Assembly (NCBI RefSeq): GCF_014644295.1
Contig: NZ_BMKK01000010.1
Coordinates: 62,001-126,000 of the forward strand
Reading direction: 5' to 3'
Source of the DNA: Emticicia aquatilis
GTDB lineage: Bacteria; Bacteroidota; Bacteroidia; Cytophagales; Spirosomataceae
DNA length: 64,000 bases
The translations under genes and the position numbers were made by a program. The notes beneath the pieces were generated by a model. It did not search any database, was not told the DNA's origin, and worked only from the letters and a program-made list of their open reading frames with translations. Position 1 is the first letter of the stretch. Every line of letters starts with the position of its first letter. Below, piece after piece: positions 39,098 to 47,701 of the stretch.

Positions 39098-41050
39098 ATG
39101 GCAAACGAAGCAGAACATAATCACGACGAACATAATCATTCGGAAGAGCATTCACATGACCATTCTCACGAAGATTCGCATGAAGAAAGCCCTTATCTCT
39201 ATCCAATTATCTCATTAATTCTGTTATTATTGGGCATTGGTTTAGACTATTTTTATAAAAATCCAAGTTTTTGGAACGAAACAACTCGAATAATTTTCTA
39301 CGGAATTGCATTTCTATTAGTTGGTTGGGATGTACTAAAAATTGCTTTTCAAAACTTAACCAGTGGCAATGTTTTTACAGAATTTTTTCTGATGAGTATC
39401 GCTACTTTGGGGGCGTTCTACATTGGCGAATACCCCGAAGGTGTTGCGGTGATGCTCTTTTATGCCATCGGGGAGCTGTTTCAAGGAGCGGCGGTCAGTC
39501 GAGCCAAGAGAAATATCAAGGCCTTACTTGATGTCCGACCAAATACAGCAAATGTTTTTAGAGAAAACACTTGGCAAATAAGCAAACCCGAAACCATAAA
39601 AGTTGGCGAGAAAATCTTAGTAAAAGTTGGAGAAAAAGTACCTTTAGATGGAATAATTTTGACCGAAAGTAGTAGTTTCGACACATCAGCACTTACAGGT
39701 GAAAGCAAACCTCAAACAATAAAACAAGGTGAACAAGTTTTAGCTGGAATGATAAACCTTGAAAAAATTATTGAAGTTGAAGTAAGTAAACTTTTTACCG
39801 AAAGTTCGATTGCTCGCATCTTAGAATTGGTACAAAACGCAACATCGAAGAAAGCCCCAACCGAACTTTTTATCCGAAAATTTGCTAAGATTTATACCCC
39901 TATCGTTGTCTTTTTGGCAATTGGATTAGTGTTCTTACCCTATTTTTTTATAGAAAACTACACATTTCACACTTGGTTGTATCGTGCTTTAATCTTCTTG
40001 GTTATCTCCTGCCCATGTGCTTTGGTTATTTCTATTCCCCTTGGCTATTTTGGTGGAATTGGGGCAGCTTCTCGTAACGGAATATTATTCAAAGGCTCTA
40101 ATTATCTCGACTTAATGGCCAAAGTAACTACCGTGGTCATGGATAAAACAGGAACACTTACAAAAGGTGTATTTAAGGTGCAAGAAATCAAGACAATGAT
40201 TGATGAAAAACTGTTTTTGCAATATTTAAAGACAGTCGAATCGCACTCTACTCACCCAGTTGCTAAAGCAATTATAGCTTATGTCAATGAGGCTGAAATT
40301 GAAGAATTGCCCACAAAAATAGAAGGCTTAGAGGAAATTTCGGGGCATGGAATGAAGGGAATAATTCATGGTCAAACTATTTTGGTTGGAAATCTGAAAT
40401 TGCTCAAAAAGTTTGATATAATCTATGGTACAGAACTCGAAAACATCGTTGAAACAATCGTTGTGGTAGCAATAGATTCAGAGATGATTGGCTACGTTCT
40501 GATTGCTGACCAACTAAAAGATGATGCACAGGTTGCAATTCAAAGATTACGAGCAATGGGTATCCAAAAGACCATTATGTTATCGGGCGATAAGTCAAGT
40601 ATTGTTCAAAAAACAGCATCATTACTGGGCATTTCGGCCGCTTATGGCGATTTATTGCCCGAAAATAAAGTAGAAAAAGTGCAAGAACTAAAAGCTGACG
40701 CTTCGCAACTCATTGCCTTTGTTGGTGACGGAATCAACGATGCACCAGTGCTTGCTTTAGCCGATGTCGGCATCGCTATGGGAGGTTTAGGCAGTGATGT
40801 TGCGATTGAGACTGCCGACGTGGTTATTCAAACCGACCAACCATCAAAAATTGCAACAGCAATCAATATCAGTAAAAAAACGAAGCAAATCGTGTGGCAA
40901 AATATAGGCTTGGCCTTTGGTGTAAAAGCCATTGTCTTAATACTGGGGGCAGGCGGATTAGCTACTATGTGGGAGGCTGTTTTTGCCGATGTTGGCGTTG
41001 CATTACTGGCTATTCTAAATGCTGTCAGAGTACAAAATATGAAGTTTTGA
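39098..41050 (+). CDS. Zn/Cd/Pb-type P1B-ATPase
   Basis: About 650 residues from the ATG at 39098; a TTG 27 bp upstream is less likely. The N-terminus is a His/Asp/Glu-rich tail (HNHDEHNHSEEHSHDHSH) in place of a CxxC metal-binding domain, as in many Zn exporters. Catalytic features: TGES loop (ALTGESKP), CPC in TM6 (SCPCAL, near residue 305), phosphorylation site DKTGTLTKG (near 348), the HP locus SHSTHPVAKAI, and GDGINDAPVLA. The last TM carries DVGVALLAILNAVRV with the Asp that marks the Zn/Cd subgroup. It pumps the metal out of the cytoplasm. It lies directly downstream of the TonB receptor gene. Confidence 0.93.
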   Translation: MANEAEHNHDEHNHSEEHSHDHSHEDSHEESPYLYPIISLILLLLGIGLDYFYKNPSFWNETTRIIFYGIAFLLVGWDVLKIAFQNLTSGNVFTEFFLMSIATLGAFYIGEYPEGVAVMLFYAIGELFQGAAVSRAKRNIKALLDVRPNTANVFRENTWQISKPETIKVGEKILVKVGEKVPLDGIILTESSSFDTSALTGESKPQTIKQGEQVLAGMINLEKIIEVEVSKLFTESSIARILELVQNATSKKAPTELFIRKFAKIYTPIVVFLAIGLVFLPYFFIENYTFHTWLYRALIFLVISCPCALVISIPLGYFGGIGAASRNGILFKGSNYLDLMAKVTTVVMDKTGTLTKGVFKVQEIKTMIDEKLFLQYLKTVESHSTHPVAKAIIAYVNEAEIEELPTKIEGLEEISGHGMKGIIHGQTILVGNLKLLKKFDIIYGTELENIVETIVVVAIDSEMIGYVLIADQLKDDAQVAIQRLRAMGIQKTIMLSGDKSSIVQKTASLLGISAAYGDLLPENKVEKVQELKADASQLIAFVGDGINDAPVLALADVGIAMGGLGSDVAIETADVVIQTDQPSKIATAINISKKTKQIVWQNIGLAFGVKAIVLILGAGGLATMWEAVFADVGVALLAILNAVRVQNMKF

Positions 41051-41187
41051 AGTCGCTAAATTTTAAGTTCGTAAAACAGTTTCTTGAATTATCGGATTTT
41101 GCATAAAAAGTAATTGATTTTGCATAAAACTAAGTTTTTACTATAATTTTCTTAGAAAAAATCAACCAACAAGCATCTAATATCCGT

Positions 41188-41195
41188 TATATTTG
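41188..41195 (+). promoter_or_regulatory. -7 box of the CoA-transferase gene
   Basis: TATATTTG matches TAnnTTTG, 20 bp before the ATG. No -33 TTG at ideal spacing. Confidence 0.4.
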
Positions 41196-41214
41196 CACAG
41201 AAATTAAAAAAACT

Positions 41215-42615
41215 ATGATAAATAAAGTAATAAGTGGTGCAGAAGAAGCGGTTGCAGATATTCAAGATGGAGCAACGCTCATGCTCGGTGGCTTTGGTCT
41301 GTGCGGGATTCCAGAAAATTCGATTTCGGCCTTATTAAATAAAGGAGTCAAAGGCCTAACTTGTATTTCAAACAATGCAGGAGTAGATGATTTTGGTATT
41401 GGTTTAATGCTCAAAACGAAGCAGGTAAAGAAAATGATTTCTTCGTATGTTGGCGAAAATAAAGAGTTTGAACGTCAATTATTATCAGGCGAACTCGAAG
41501 TTGAACTCATTCCGCAAGGCACCCTTGCCGAACGAATCCGAGCAGGAGGTGCAGGAATACCTGCTTTTTTTACGCCAGCAGGCGTAGGCACAGAAGTAGC
41601 CGAAGGTAAAGAAATTCAGGAGTTTGATGGAAAAAAATATGTGCGAGAAAGTTGGCTAAAAGCCGATTTTGCTATCATAAAAGCATGGAAAGGTGACACG
41701 GCAGGGAACTTGATTTTTAAAGGTACGGCACAAAATTTTAGCCCAATGATGGCCGCAGCAGGTAAAATAACGATTGCTGAAGTAGAAGAACTCGTGCCAG
41801 CAGGTAGCCTCGACCCAGCTCAAATTCATACGCCAGGCATCTACGTACAAAGAATTTTTCAAGGAAAAAACTACGAAAAAAGAATTGAGCAGAGGACAAT
41901 AAGTAAGCCAATAGCTGCGGTCGAAAGTACAGCATCAACTCCAACCCAAACAGGACAAGGCCTCGACAAAAACCAAATTGCGAAACGCATTGCTCGTGAA
42001 GTAAAGGATGGTTATTATGTAAATCTTGGTATTGGAATACCAACTTTGGTAGCCAATTATATCCCAGATGGTATCAATGTTGTGCTGCAATCTGAAAATG
42101 GGCTTTTGGGTATTGGCCCCTTCCCTACTGAAAATAAAGTTGACCCCGATTTAATAAATGCAGGTAAACAGACCGTTACGGTACTTGATGGCTCTGCTTT
42201 GTTTAGTTCGGCCGAAAGTTTTGCAATGATTCGTGGAGGACATGTTGACCTTACGATTTTGGGTGCAATGGAAGTTTCGGAGAATGGTGATATTGCCAAC
42301 TGGAAGATTCCAGGCAAAATGGTCAAAGGTATGGGCGGAGCAATGGATTTGGTAGCATCGGCCGAAAATATCATTGTGGCTATGCAGCACGTCAATAAAG
42401 CAGGAGAATCTAAGTTGCTAAAAACTTGTAGTTTACCTATCACTGGTTTACGATGCGTGAAAAAAATAGTTACCGAACTGGCCGTTTTAGAAGTAATGCC
42501 CGAAGGTGGATTTAAACTCTTAGAGAGAGCTCCTGGAATTTCAGTAGAACAAATAAAAGCCGCAACCGAAGGAAAGTTGATAATCGAAGGCGAAATACCA
42601 GAAATGGAAATATAG
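41215..42615 (+). CDS. 3-oxoacid CoA-transferase, A and B subunits fused
   Basis: A 466-residue single chain containing both halves of a family I CoA-transferase (succinyl-CoA:3-oxoacid type). The A half (about 1-225) starts MINKVISGAEEAVADIQDGATLMLGGFGLCGIPE. A Ser/Thr/Ala-rich linker (about 226-247) follows. The B half (from about 248, LDKNQIAKRIAREVKDG) holds the catalytic Glu in QSENGLLGIG (near 293) and the GGHVDLTILGAMEV block. Most bacteria encode the subunits as two genes; fused forms are the rule in eukaryotic SCOT and occur in some bacteria. It activates acetoacetate or related acids for ketone-body-type catabolism. Monocistronic. Confidence 0.93.
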   Translation: MINKVISGAEEAVADIQDGATLMLGGFGLCGIPENSISALLNKGVKGLTCISNNAGVDDFGIGLMLKTKQVKKMISSYVGENKEFERQLLSGELEVELIPQGTLAERIRAGGAGIPAFFTPAGVGTEVAEGKEIQEFDGKKYVRESWLKADFAIIKAWKGDTAGNLIFKGTAQNFSPMMAAAGKITIAEVEELVPAGSLDPAQIHTPGIYVQRIFQGKNYEKRIEQRTISKPIAAVESTASTPTQTGQGLDKNQIAKRIAREVKDGYYVNLGIGIPTLVANYIPDGINVVLQSENGLLGIGPFPTENKVDPDLINAGKQTVTVLDGSALFSSAESFAMIRGGHVDLTILGAMEVSENGDIANWKIPGKMVKGMGGAMDLVASAENIIVAMQHVNKAGESKLLKTCSLPITGLRCVKKIVTELAVLEVMPEGGFKLLERAPGISVEQIKAATEGKLIIEGEIPEMEI

Positions 42616-42685
42616 ACAAGAGATTTTAGACAAAAGATAAGAGAGATTAGACAAAAGGGGACTTCTAATCTCATGTCTCTTGTCT
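42614..42685. terminator. Bidirectional terminator with nested arms
   Basis: AGACAAGAGA (42614-42623) pairs with TCTCTTGTCT (42676-42685), with inner GAGATTAG (42643-42650) and CTAATCTC (42665-42672). It separates the convergent CoA-transferase and TPR genes. Confidence 0.65.
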
Positions 42686-42707
42686 TTTATTTCATTTCAC
42701 AACAATC

Positions 42708-44288
42708 TCAGTACCCCATTTCGGTTAGTGCAGCACGGGCTTTATTATCAACCGAAGTCTTATATTCATGATTTTTATAGGCAATGGCTTGTTCAAAATA
42801 AGCCTTTGCCTTATTTTTTTGTCCTTTTTGCTGTTGAAGGTAGCCCAGTTGCAAGGCAGAATTAGGAGCAAAACTCCAGTCTTGCGTTCCAGTAAGAGCA
42901 ACAGACCTTTCAAAATAATTGGCAGCCTTATCGAACTGATTGAGCTTCTGATAGATTCTTCCTGCCCTATAGTTAAACTCGGCTTGGTCTTTTGGTGTAC
43001 TAAAGTTTTTTTCTGTGAGTGTTATTAGTTCTTGTTGTGCCTCTTCAAAATATCCTCCATCAAAAAGTAATCGAAGTTTCATCAAGGTCTTATTAGGTAA
43101 GGTTTTGCTTTTTTGAAAATTCTCGTAGAACTTCTGTGCTGCCTTATCCGATTCAGCCACAGTGCTACCTCCTTCATTAATCTTCGATAAATACAATTTT
43201 GCTTTTTTATCATCACCCATCAACCAATTACATACAAACAGTTTATAATAGGTATCTTTCAAGAAGGTTTGTCCTTTGAATATTCTAAGATAATTTTGAT
43301 ACGAAGTGACTGCTTGTGGATAATTACCCTTGAAAAGTTGTGTTTCTGCTTTGTATAATTCAAAGATTGGAAAATTCAAATAAGCCGCATCTTTTGGTGT
43401 TTTCTTCAGTAATTCAACGGCTTGTTCGGTTCTATTATCTTTTAGCGAAATAGCCGTTGCTACCATATTTATATTTAGATTATCCGACTGACTATCAGCA
43501 AATTGCAACATCTCAGCATTTTGTTTTGCATCAAATTTCAAAACGTAAGCTTGGATAAAAGTAGTACAAAATTTGGCTTCCGTACCCCACACTTTATCTT
43601 TCGCTACCAAGCGAAGCTCATTCATGCCTAATTGAATATTTCCACGAAGTCCGAGTAGTTTCGGAATCCATCGCTGTTTATCAGGAACCGAACCAATCAG
43701 CACATGCAAGCATCCCAGTGATTTTAGACTTGGCAGAAAATTTGGGAATAATTTCTGATTTTCTTCGAGCAGTTTATAAGCCTGAATCACATTGTATCCT
43801 GCTTTTACTTCATGCCCAAATCTTATTTTTATCAATGCCCAATGCAGTTTTATTTCGGCTCTTAGAAAACGATTATAGGGTGATTTTTCATCTAAACCCT
43901 CAATTAGCTCCAAGCGTTCATCTTCCCTACTCGACCATTTATTATAGATTGCTTCATTCTCAGAATTTATCAATTCGACCATATCGGCATAATCTTCCAC
44001 ATAAACCCTGAATGGATTCTTGATGGATTCTTTTGAGAGTAATTCTCTACCAGACTGAACTCTTAATTTGAAAACTTCAGCGTACGCTTTTTGAAGATTT
44101 GGTGTAAAATCAAAGTCAGTAGCCTTTGACTTCTCATTGAACAATAAACAGCATATAAATGCTAAGCAAAATATTCGATAAGGCAAATTTCTTATTGAAA
44201 ATAGAATATCATTTACAACGTATATATTCGTAAATCTTAATTTAACTATTTTGTTAGTAGTAATTATATGGATATTTCGAGACTTCAA
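42708..44288 (-). CDS. Exported TPR-repeat protein
   Basis: Up to 526 residues. Only non-ATG starts are available: TTG at 44288, or TTG near 44186, which would leave a cleaner signal peptide (PYRIFCLAFICCLLFNEKSKA). The mature protein is all-helical with several TPR-like units, for instance FNYRAGRIYQKLNQFDKAANYFERS and LQLGYLQQQKGQKNKAKAYFEQAIAYK near the C-terminus. No enzyme motif. It probably mediates protein contacts in the periplasm. It faces the CoA-transferase gene across a shared terminator. Confidence 0.75.
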   Translation of the reverse strand: MKSRNIHIITTNKIVKLRFTNIYVVNDILFSIRNLPYRIFCLAFICCLLFNEKSKATDFDFTPNLQKAYAEVFKLRVQSGRELLSKESIKNPFRVYVEDYADMVELINSENEAIYNKWSSREDERLELIEGLDEKSPYNRFLRAEIKLHWALIKIRFGHEVKAGYNVIQAYKLLEENQKLFPNFLPSLKSLGCLHVLIGSVPDKQRWIPKLLGLRGNIQLGMNELRLVAKDKVWGTEAKFCTTFIQAYVLKFDAKQNAEMLQFADSQSDNLNINMVATAISLKDNRTEQAVELLKKTPKDAAYLNFPIFELYKAETQLFKGNYPQAVTSYQNYLRIFKGQTFLKDTYYKLFVCNWLMGDDKKAKLYLSKINEGGSTVAESDKAAQKFYENFQKSKTLPNKTLMKLRLLFDGGYFEEAQQELITLTEKNFSTPKDQAEFNYRAGRIYQKLNQFDKAANYFERSVALTGTQDWSFAPNSALQLGYLQQQKGQKNKAKAYFEQAIAYKNHEYKTSVDNKARAALTEMGY

Positions 44289-44350
44289 TTTCTTGTAGTT
44301 TGTTTTTTATAGATACGAAGCCATTCCAGAATAGGATTTTATTTAAACAA

Positions 44351-44391
44351 AAATAGCCAAGTTTTCAGAATAATTGAAAACTTGGCTATTT
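44351..44391 (-). terminator. 17-bp perfect hairpin terminator of the zinc-ribbon gene
   Basis: AAATAGCCAAGTTTTCA (44351-44367) and its exact inverse (44375-44391) around a 7-nt loop; TTTTTGTTT follows on the minus strand. A third AGTCCAC-family repeat half-copy lies next to it at 44411-44445. Confidence 0.8.
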
Positions 44392-44410
44392 GAAATATTT
44401 ATCGCTTTAT

Positions 44411-44445
44411 TCTGTGGACGGTTGACCACCAACTATCGACAAATA
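44411..44445. repeat. Third AGTCCAC/GTCGATAG-type repeat copy
   Basis: CTGTGGACGGTTGACCACC and AACTATCGAC match the dispersed repeat at 29039-29116 in inverted orientation. It sits just after the zinc-ribbon gene stop. Confidence 0.45.
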
Positions 44446-44447
44446 AA

Positions 44448-45188
44448 TTATCTTCTAACAATCTCAACTGCATCAACATCAGCCAAGATACGGCCACAAT
44501 GCTCACACACGATGATTTTCTTTTTGTCTTTGATGTCAGCCTGGCGTTGTGGCGGAACGATATTGAAACAACCACCGCATGCACCACGCTTAACCATAAC
44601 AACCGCCAAACCGTTTTCTGCATTTCCACGAATACGGTTATAAGCATTTACTAAACGCTCTTCAACATTAGCAGCAGCTTTATCACGGCTAACGGTTAGT
44701 TTTTTCTCATCTTCTTGGCTTTCAGCAACTAATACATCCAATTCCTTGCGTTTTACTTCAAGGTCTTTTTTGCGGTTTGCCATAGCCGACTCAACATCAG
44801 AGATTTCAGTATTTTTATTTTTGATTTTAAATTCAGTTTCACGTGTGCGTTTATCAGCCAACTGAATTTCTAACTCTTGTAATTCTAATTCTTTGGCAAT
44901 CGCATCATACTCACGATTGTTACGGACGTTCATTTGTTGGTCTTTGTATTTTTGAATCAATTTTTCGGCTTCTTTCTTACCTGCACGGTAGCCGTTTAAT
45001 TCAACTTCCAACGTATCGATTTCTTTCTTGAACTTACCAATACGAGTTTCAAAACCAATAACCTCATCTTCCAAATCACGTACTTCGTCTGGTAAATCAC
45101 CACGTAGTTTTCTCAATTCATCTAATTGTGAATCGATTGATTGAAGTTTAAGCAGTGTTTCTAATTTTTGTGCAACTGTTAATTCCAT
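44448..45188 (-). CDS. C4-type zinc-ribbon coiled-coil protein (CdsZ-like)
   Basis: A 246-residue protein with a long N-terminal coiled coil (about 1-180, heptad-rich Lys/Glu sequence) and a C-terminal zinc ribbon with four cysteines: CGGC in KRGACGGCFNIV and CEHCG. This is the COG1579/CdsZ family, named for a nucleic-acid- or RNAP-associated role in chlamydial relatives; the job in Bacteroidota is not established. It lies directly downstream of the Nif3-family gene on the same strand, a gene pairing I know to recur across bacteria. Confidence 0.85.
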   Translation of the reverse strand: MELTVAQKLETLLKLQSIDSQLDELRKLRGDLPDEVRDLEDEVIGFETRIGKFKKEIDTLEVELNGYRAGKKEAEKLIQKYKDQQMNVRNNREYDAIAKELELQELEIQLADKRTRETEFKIKNKNTEISDVESAMANRKKDLEVKRKELDVLVAESQEDEKKLTVSRDKAAANVEERLVNAYNRIRGNAENGLAVVMVKRGACGGCFNIVPPQRQADIKDKKKIIVCEHCGRILADVDAVEIVRR

Positions 45189-45202
45189 AATATCTAAAAC
45201 TA

Positions 45203-45394
45203 ATTTGGTTATTAGTTATTGGTTAATTGGTTATTAAGTACGATTTACGAGTGAATCGAATGACGAATGATAATTAGTAAATTATTTATCCTAAATTTAT
45301 CGTTTATTTTCGATTAAATGGAAAAAGTTTTGAATCTACAAAATAAATTCAAAACACGACCATTTTTGAAAACCAATAACAAGTAACCGATAAC
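45203..45394. repeat. Imperfect inverted repeat of GGTTATTnGTTA units
   Basis: GGTTATTAGTTATTGGTTAA near 45207-45232 and, inverted, AACCAATAACAAGTAACCGATAACC-like sequence near 45370-45394, either end of the gap between the zinc-ribbon and Nif3 genes. The gap also contains an ATCGTAAATC-type unit. No gene evident. Confidence 0.4.
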
Positions 45395-45406
45395 CAGTAT
45401 CTATTC

Positions 45407-46504
45407 TTAATAGTAATAATTGATTGGATTTGTTGGGGTTTCCGACAAATGGACTGCAAAGTTAATGAATTTTTTACAAATATAATCTTTCAACAACTCT
45501 TTTGTGTATTGTTCTGACTCATAATGTCCAATATCGGCAATAATTATGCGGCTATCTGCATCAAAAAACTCATGATATTTATAATCGGCCGTAATAAATA
45601 CATCGGCCGACTGCCCGATAGCATCGCCCAACAGAAAACCACCCGAGCCTCCGCACACTGCAACTCTTCGAATTGGCTTACCCAAAAGCTTGGTATGACG
45701 AATAACTGACACGCCCATATTTTGTTTTAAATATGCCAAGAAATCAGTTTCTGGCATAGACTCGCTCAACTCTCCGATTATTCCCGAACCTACCTCTGAA
45801 TTTTGGTTTTCGAGCATAATTATATCATGAGCAACTTCTTCGTATATGTGCGTGCGGTGCATGGCTACCAAAATCTGATTTTTGAGATAAGCAGGAAAAA
45901 TAACTTCTACTCTGTTTTCGTGCACTTCTTCGTCAACATTGGCCGCTCCGATGGTCGGATTGGCTTTTTCGTTCGGTCGGAAAGCACCCGTTCCTTCGCC
46001 TCTGAAACTTACGTGGCTGTAATTACCAATTACTCCAGCACCTGCGGCATGAAGAGCATCTAAAACTTCTTTTGTATTGCTTACTGGCACAAAAACTATC
46101 AATTTCATCAAAACTTCACTCTTTGGAGCAAGAATTTTCACTTTTTCGAGTTTTAGTTTTTCGGCAATCTTGAAATTTACGCCACCCACTACACTATCCA
46201 AATTGGTATGTGTGGCATAAATTGCCACATCGTTTTTGATGGCTTTGATGATTGTTCGTTCGATGTAGTTTTTGCCCGTCAGTTTCTTTAATCCCTTAAA
46301 AATAATCGGGTGATGAGCCACCACCAAATTACAACCTTTGGCAATGGCTTCGTCAATTACGTCTTCGGTCGAATCGAGCGTTACCAAAACACCCGTAACT
46401 TCAGTCGAGGCATCGCCAACGATTAAACCAGCGTTGTCGTAACTTTCTTGGTAAGCCAATGGAGCAAATCCTTCGAGGTAAGTTGTTATGTCTTTTATTG
46501 TCAT
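45407..46504 (-). CDS. Nif3-family dinuclear-metal protein (YbgI/DUF34)
   Basis: About 365 residues from the ATG at 46504 (MTIKDITTYLEGFAP); an upstream in-frame ATG at 46534 is less likely. Metal-ligand motifs of the Nif3/YbgI hexamer are present: VAHHPIIFKG, ATHTNLDSVVGGVN, and near the C-terminus TADYKYHEFFDA with IADIGHYESEQ. Between the two halves is an inserted PII/CutA-like domain (about 130-240, LMKLIVFVPVSNTKEVLDALHAAGAG), as in the longer Gram-positive and Bacteroidota forms. It binds two metal ions; the reaction is debated (older annotations call it GTP cyclohydrolase 1 type 2). It precedes the CdsZ-like gene on the same strand. Confidence 0.93.
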   Translation of the reverse strand: MTIKDITTYLEGFAPLAYQESYDNAGLIVGDASTEVTGVLVTLDSTEDVIDEAIAKGCNLVVAHHPIIFKGLKKLTGKNYIERTIIKAIKNDVAIYATHTNLDSVVGGVNFKIAEKLKLEKVKILAPKSEVLMKLIVFVPVSNTKEVLDALHAAGAGVIGNYSHVSFRGEGTGAFRPNEKANPTIGAANVDEEVHENRVEVIFPAYLKNQILVAMHRTHIYEEVAHDIIMLENQNSEVGSGIIGELSESMPETDFLAYLKQNMGVSVIRHTKLLGKPIRRVAVCGGSGGFLLGDAIGQSADVFITADYKYHEFFDADSRIIIADIGHYESEQYTKELLKDYICKKFINFAVHLSETPTNPINYYY

Positions 46505-46514
46505 TTTACTGTTT

Positions 46515-46565
46515 TTTTGGACACGGAGTCGCACGGAGTTAAATCACAGAGTCGCACTAAGTCTT
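46515..46565. repeat. Second CACGGAGT/CACAGAGT dispersed repeat block
   Basis: GGACACGGAGTCGCACGGAGTTAAATCACAGAGTCGCAC-like units match the block at 6630-6715 in style. It lies in the 239-bp gap before the DUF1080 gene; the rest of this gap is A/T-rich with no promoter I can place. Confidence 0.5.
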
Positions 46566-46743
46566 TTAAGCGATGTTCTACTTCGATACCTTTCAAATAT
46601 TTTTGTTCTTTGCCGAAACCCCAATCTAATTTTTTAGTAAGTTTGGTTTTACAAAATTACGTCAAATATTTCGGCAATTATTCATCTATTCAAAGCAAAA
46701 TCAACAAGTTGGAAACTTGTTCTACCTTAAACGTTATTCAACC

Positions 46744-47637
46744 ATGAAAAAACATTTGATTACATTCCTTTTTTTATTTTCAAGCCTTATCATTTTTGCT
46801 CAAAAACAAGCCGATAAAGAAGAATGGATTTCGTTGTTTAACGGCAAAGACCTTACGGATTGGGATTTGAAAATTTCGGGACACGAAGTAAACGACAATT
46901 ATAAAAATACATTTTTGGTAGAAGATGGCATGATGCGAGTGAATTATAAAGAATACCAAAACTTCGATAATAAGTACGGACATATCTACTATAAAACGCC
47001 ATACTCGCACTATCGAATACGTTTTGAGTATCGTTTTCAAGGGAATCAAGTACCCGGTGGGGCGTCGTGGAATGTACGAAATAGTGGAATCATGCTACAT
47101 TCTCAGTCGGCAGCCAGTAATGGCAAAGACCAAGATTTTCCAGTTTCGCTCGAAATGCAGCTTTTGGGCGGTCTCGGAAATGGCCCACGACACACAGGAA
47201 ATCTCTGCACTCCCGGAACCATCGTTGATATTAACGGAAAACTCGACATGGCTCACTGCATCGACTCAAAATCAAAAACCTACGATGGCGACCAGTGGGT
47301 AAAAGCCGAAGCAATTGTAATTGGTAGCAAGATTGTTCATCATTTAATCGAAGGAGATACCGTTTTGACCTTTACCAACGCACGAATTGGTGGTGGATTC
47401 TTGGGCAAACCCTATGATTTTGCAACCGATAAAGTAAAAAATGGTGAAGAATGGGCAAAAAAAGATGGTACACCACTGGGCGAAGGCTACATTGCACTGC
47501 AAGCTGAAAGCCATGCGATTGATTTTAAGAATATCGAATTATTGAATCTGAAAGGTTGTATGGATAAGAAAGCTTTGAATTTCAAGTCATACTATCTTGA
47601 AGCTGATAACTCTACTTGCAAGTATAAAAAGAAATAG
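46744..47637 (+). CDS. Exported DUF1080 (3-keto-disaccharide hydrolase-like) protein
   Basis: About 297 residues from the ATG at 46744; a TTG 27 bp upstream lacks support. A signal peptide (MKKHLITFLFLFSSLIIFAQ) leads a single DUF1080 domain, a concanavalin-like beta-sandwich: EEWISLFNGKDLTDWDLK, then YSHYRIRFEYRF, RNSGIMLHSQ, SLEMQLLGG, and EGYIALQAESHAIDFKNIELLNL. Members act on 3-keto-glycosides or bind sugars. A short C-terminal tail with two Cys (GCMDKKALNFKSYY...NSTCKYKKK) is extra. It is convergent with the M20 peptidase gene; a shared hairpin follows. Confidence 0.88.
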   Translation: MKKHLITFLFLFSSLIIFAQKQADKEEWISLFNGKDLTDWDLKISGHEVNDNYKNTFLVEDGMMRVNYKEYQNFDNKYGHIYYKTPYSHYRIRFEYRFQGNQVPGGASWNVRNSGIMLHSQSAASNGKDQDFPVSLEMQLLGGLGNGPRHTGNLCTPGTIVDINGKLDMAHCIDSKSKTYDGDQWVKAEAIVIGSKIVHHLIEGDTVLTFTNARIGGGFLGKPYDFATDKVKNGEEWAKKDGTPLGEGYIALQAESHAIDFKNIELLNLKGCMDKKALNFKSYYLEADNSTCKYKKK

Positions 47638-47646
47638 TTGGCAATT

Positions 47647-47691
47647 TTCAGTTTACAGTAGGCATTTTAATTTTGCTCACTGTAAACTGAA
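47647..47691. terminator. Bidirectional terminator
   Basis: TTCAGTTTACAGT (47647-47659) and ACTGTAAACTGAA (47679-47691), exact 13-bp arms between the convergent DUF1080 and peptidase genes, loop 19 nt, T-rich. Confidence 0.7.
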
Positions 47692-47701
47692 GACTGATGA
47701 T

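Noticed and set aside
42057-42674. 205-residue minus-strand frame opposite the CoA-transferase gene
   Set aside because: It is antisense to a fully conserved enzyme and has no recognisable domain or promoter.
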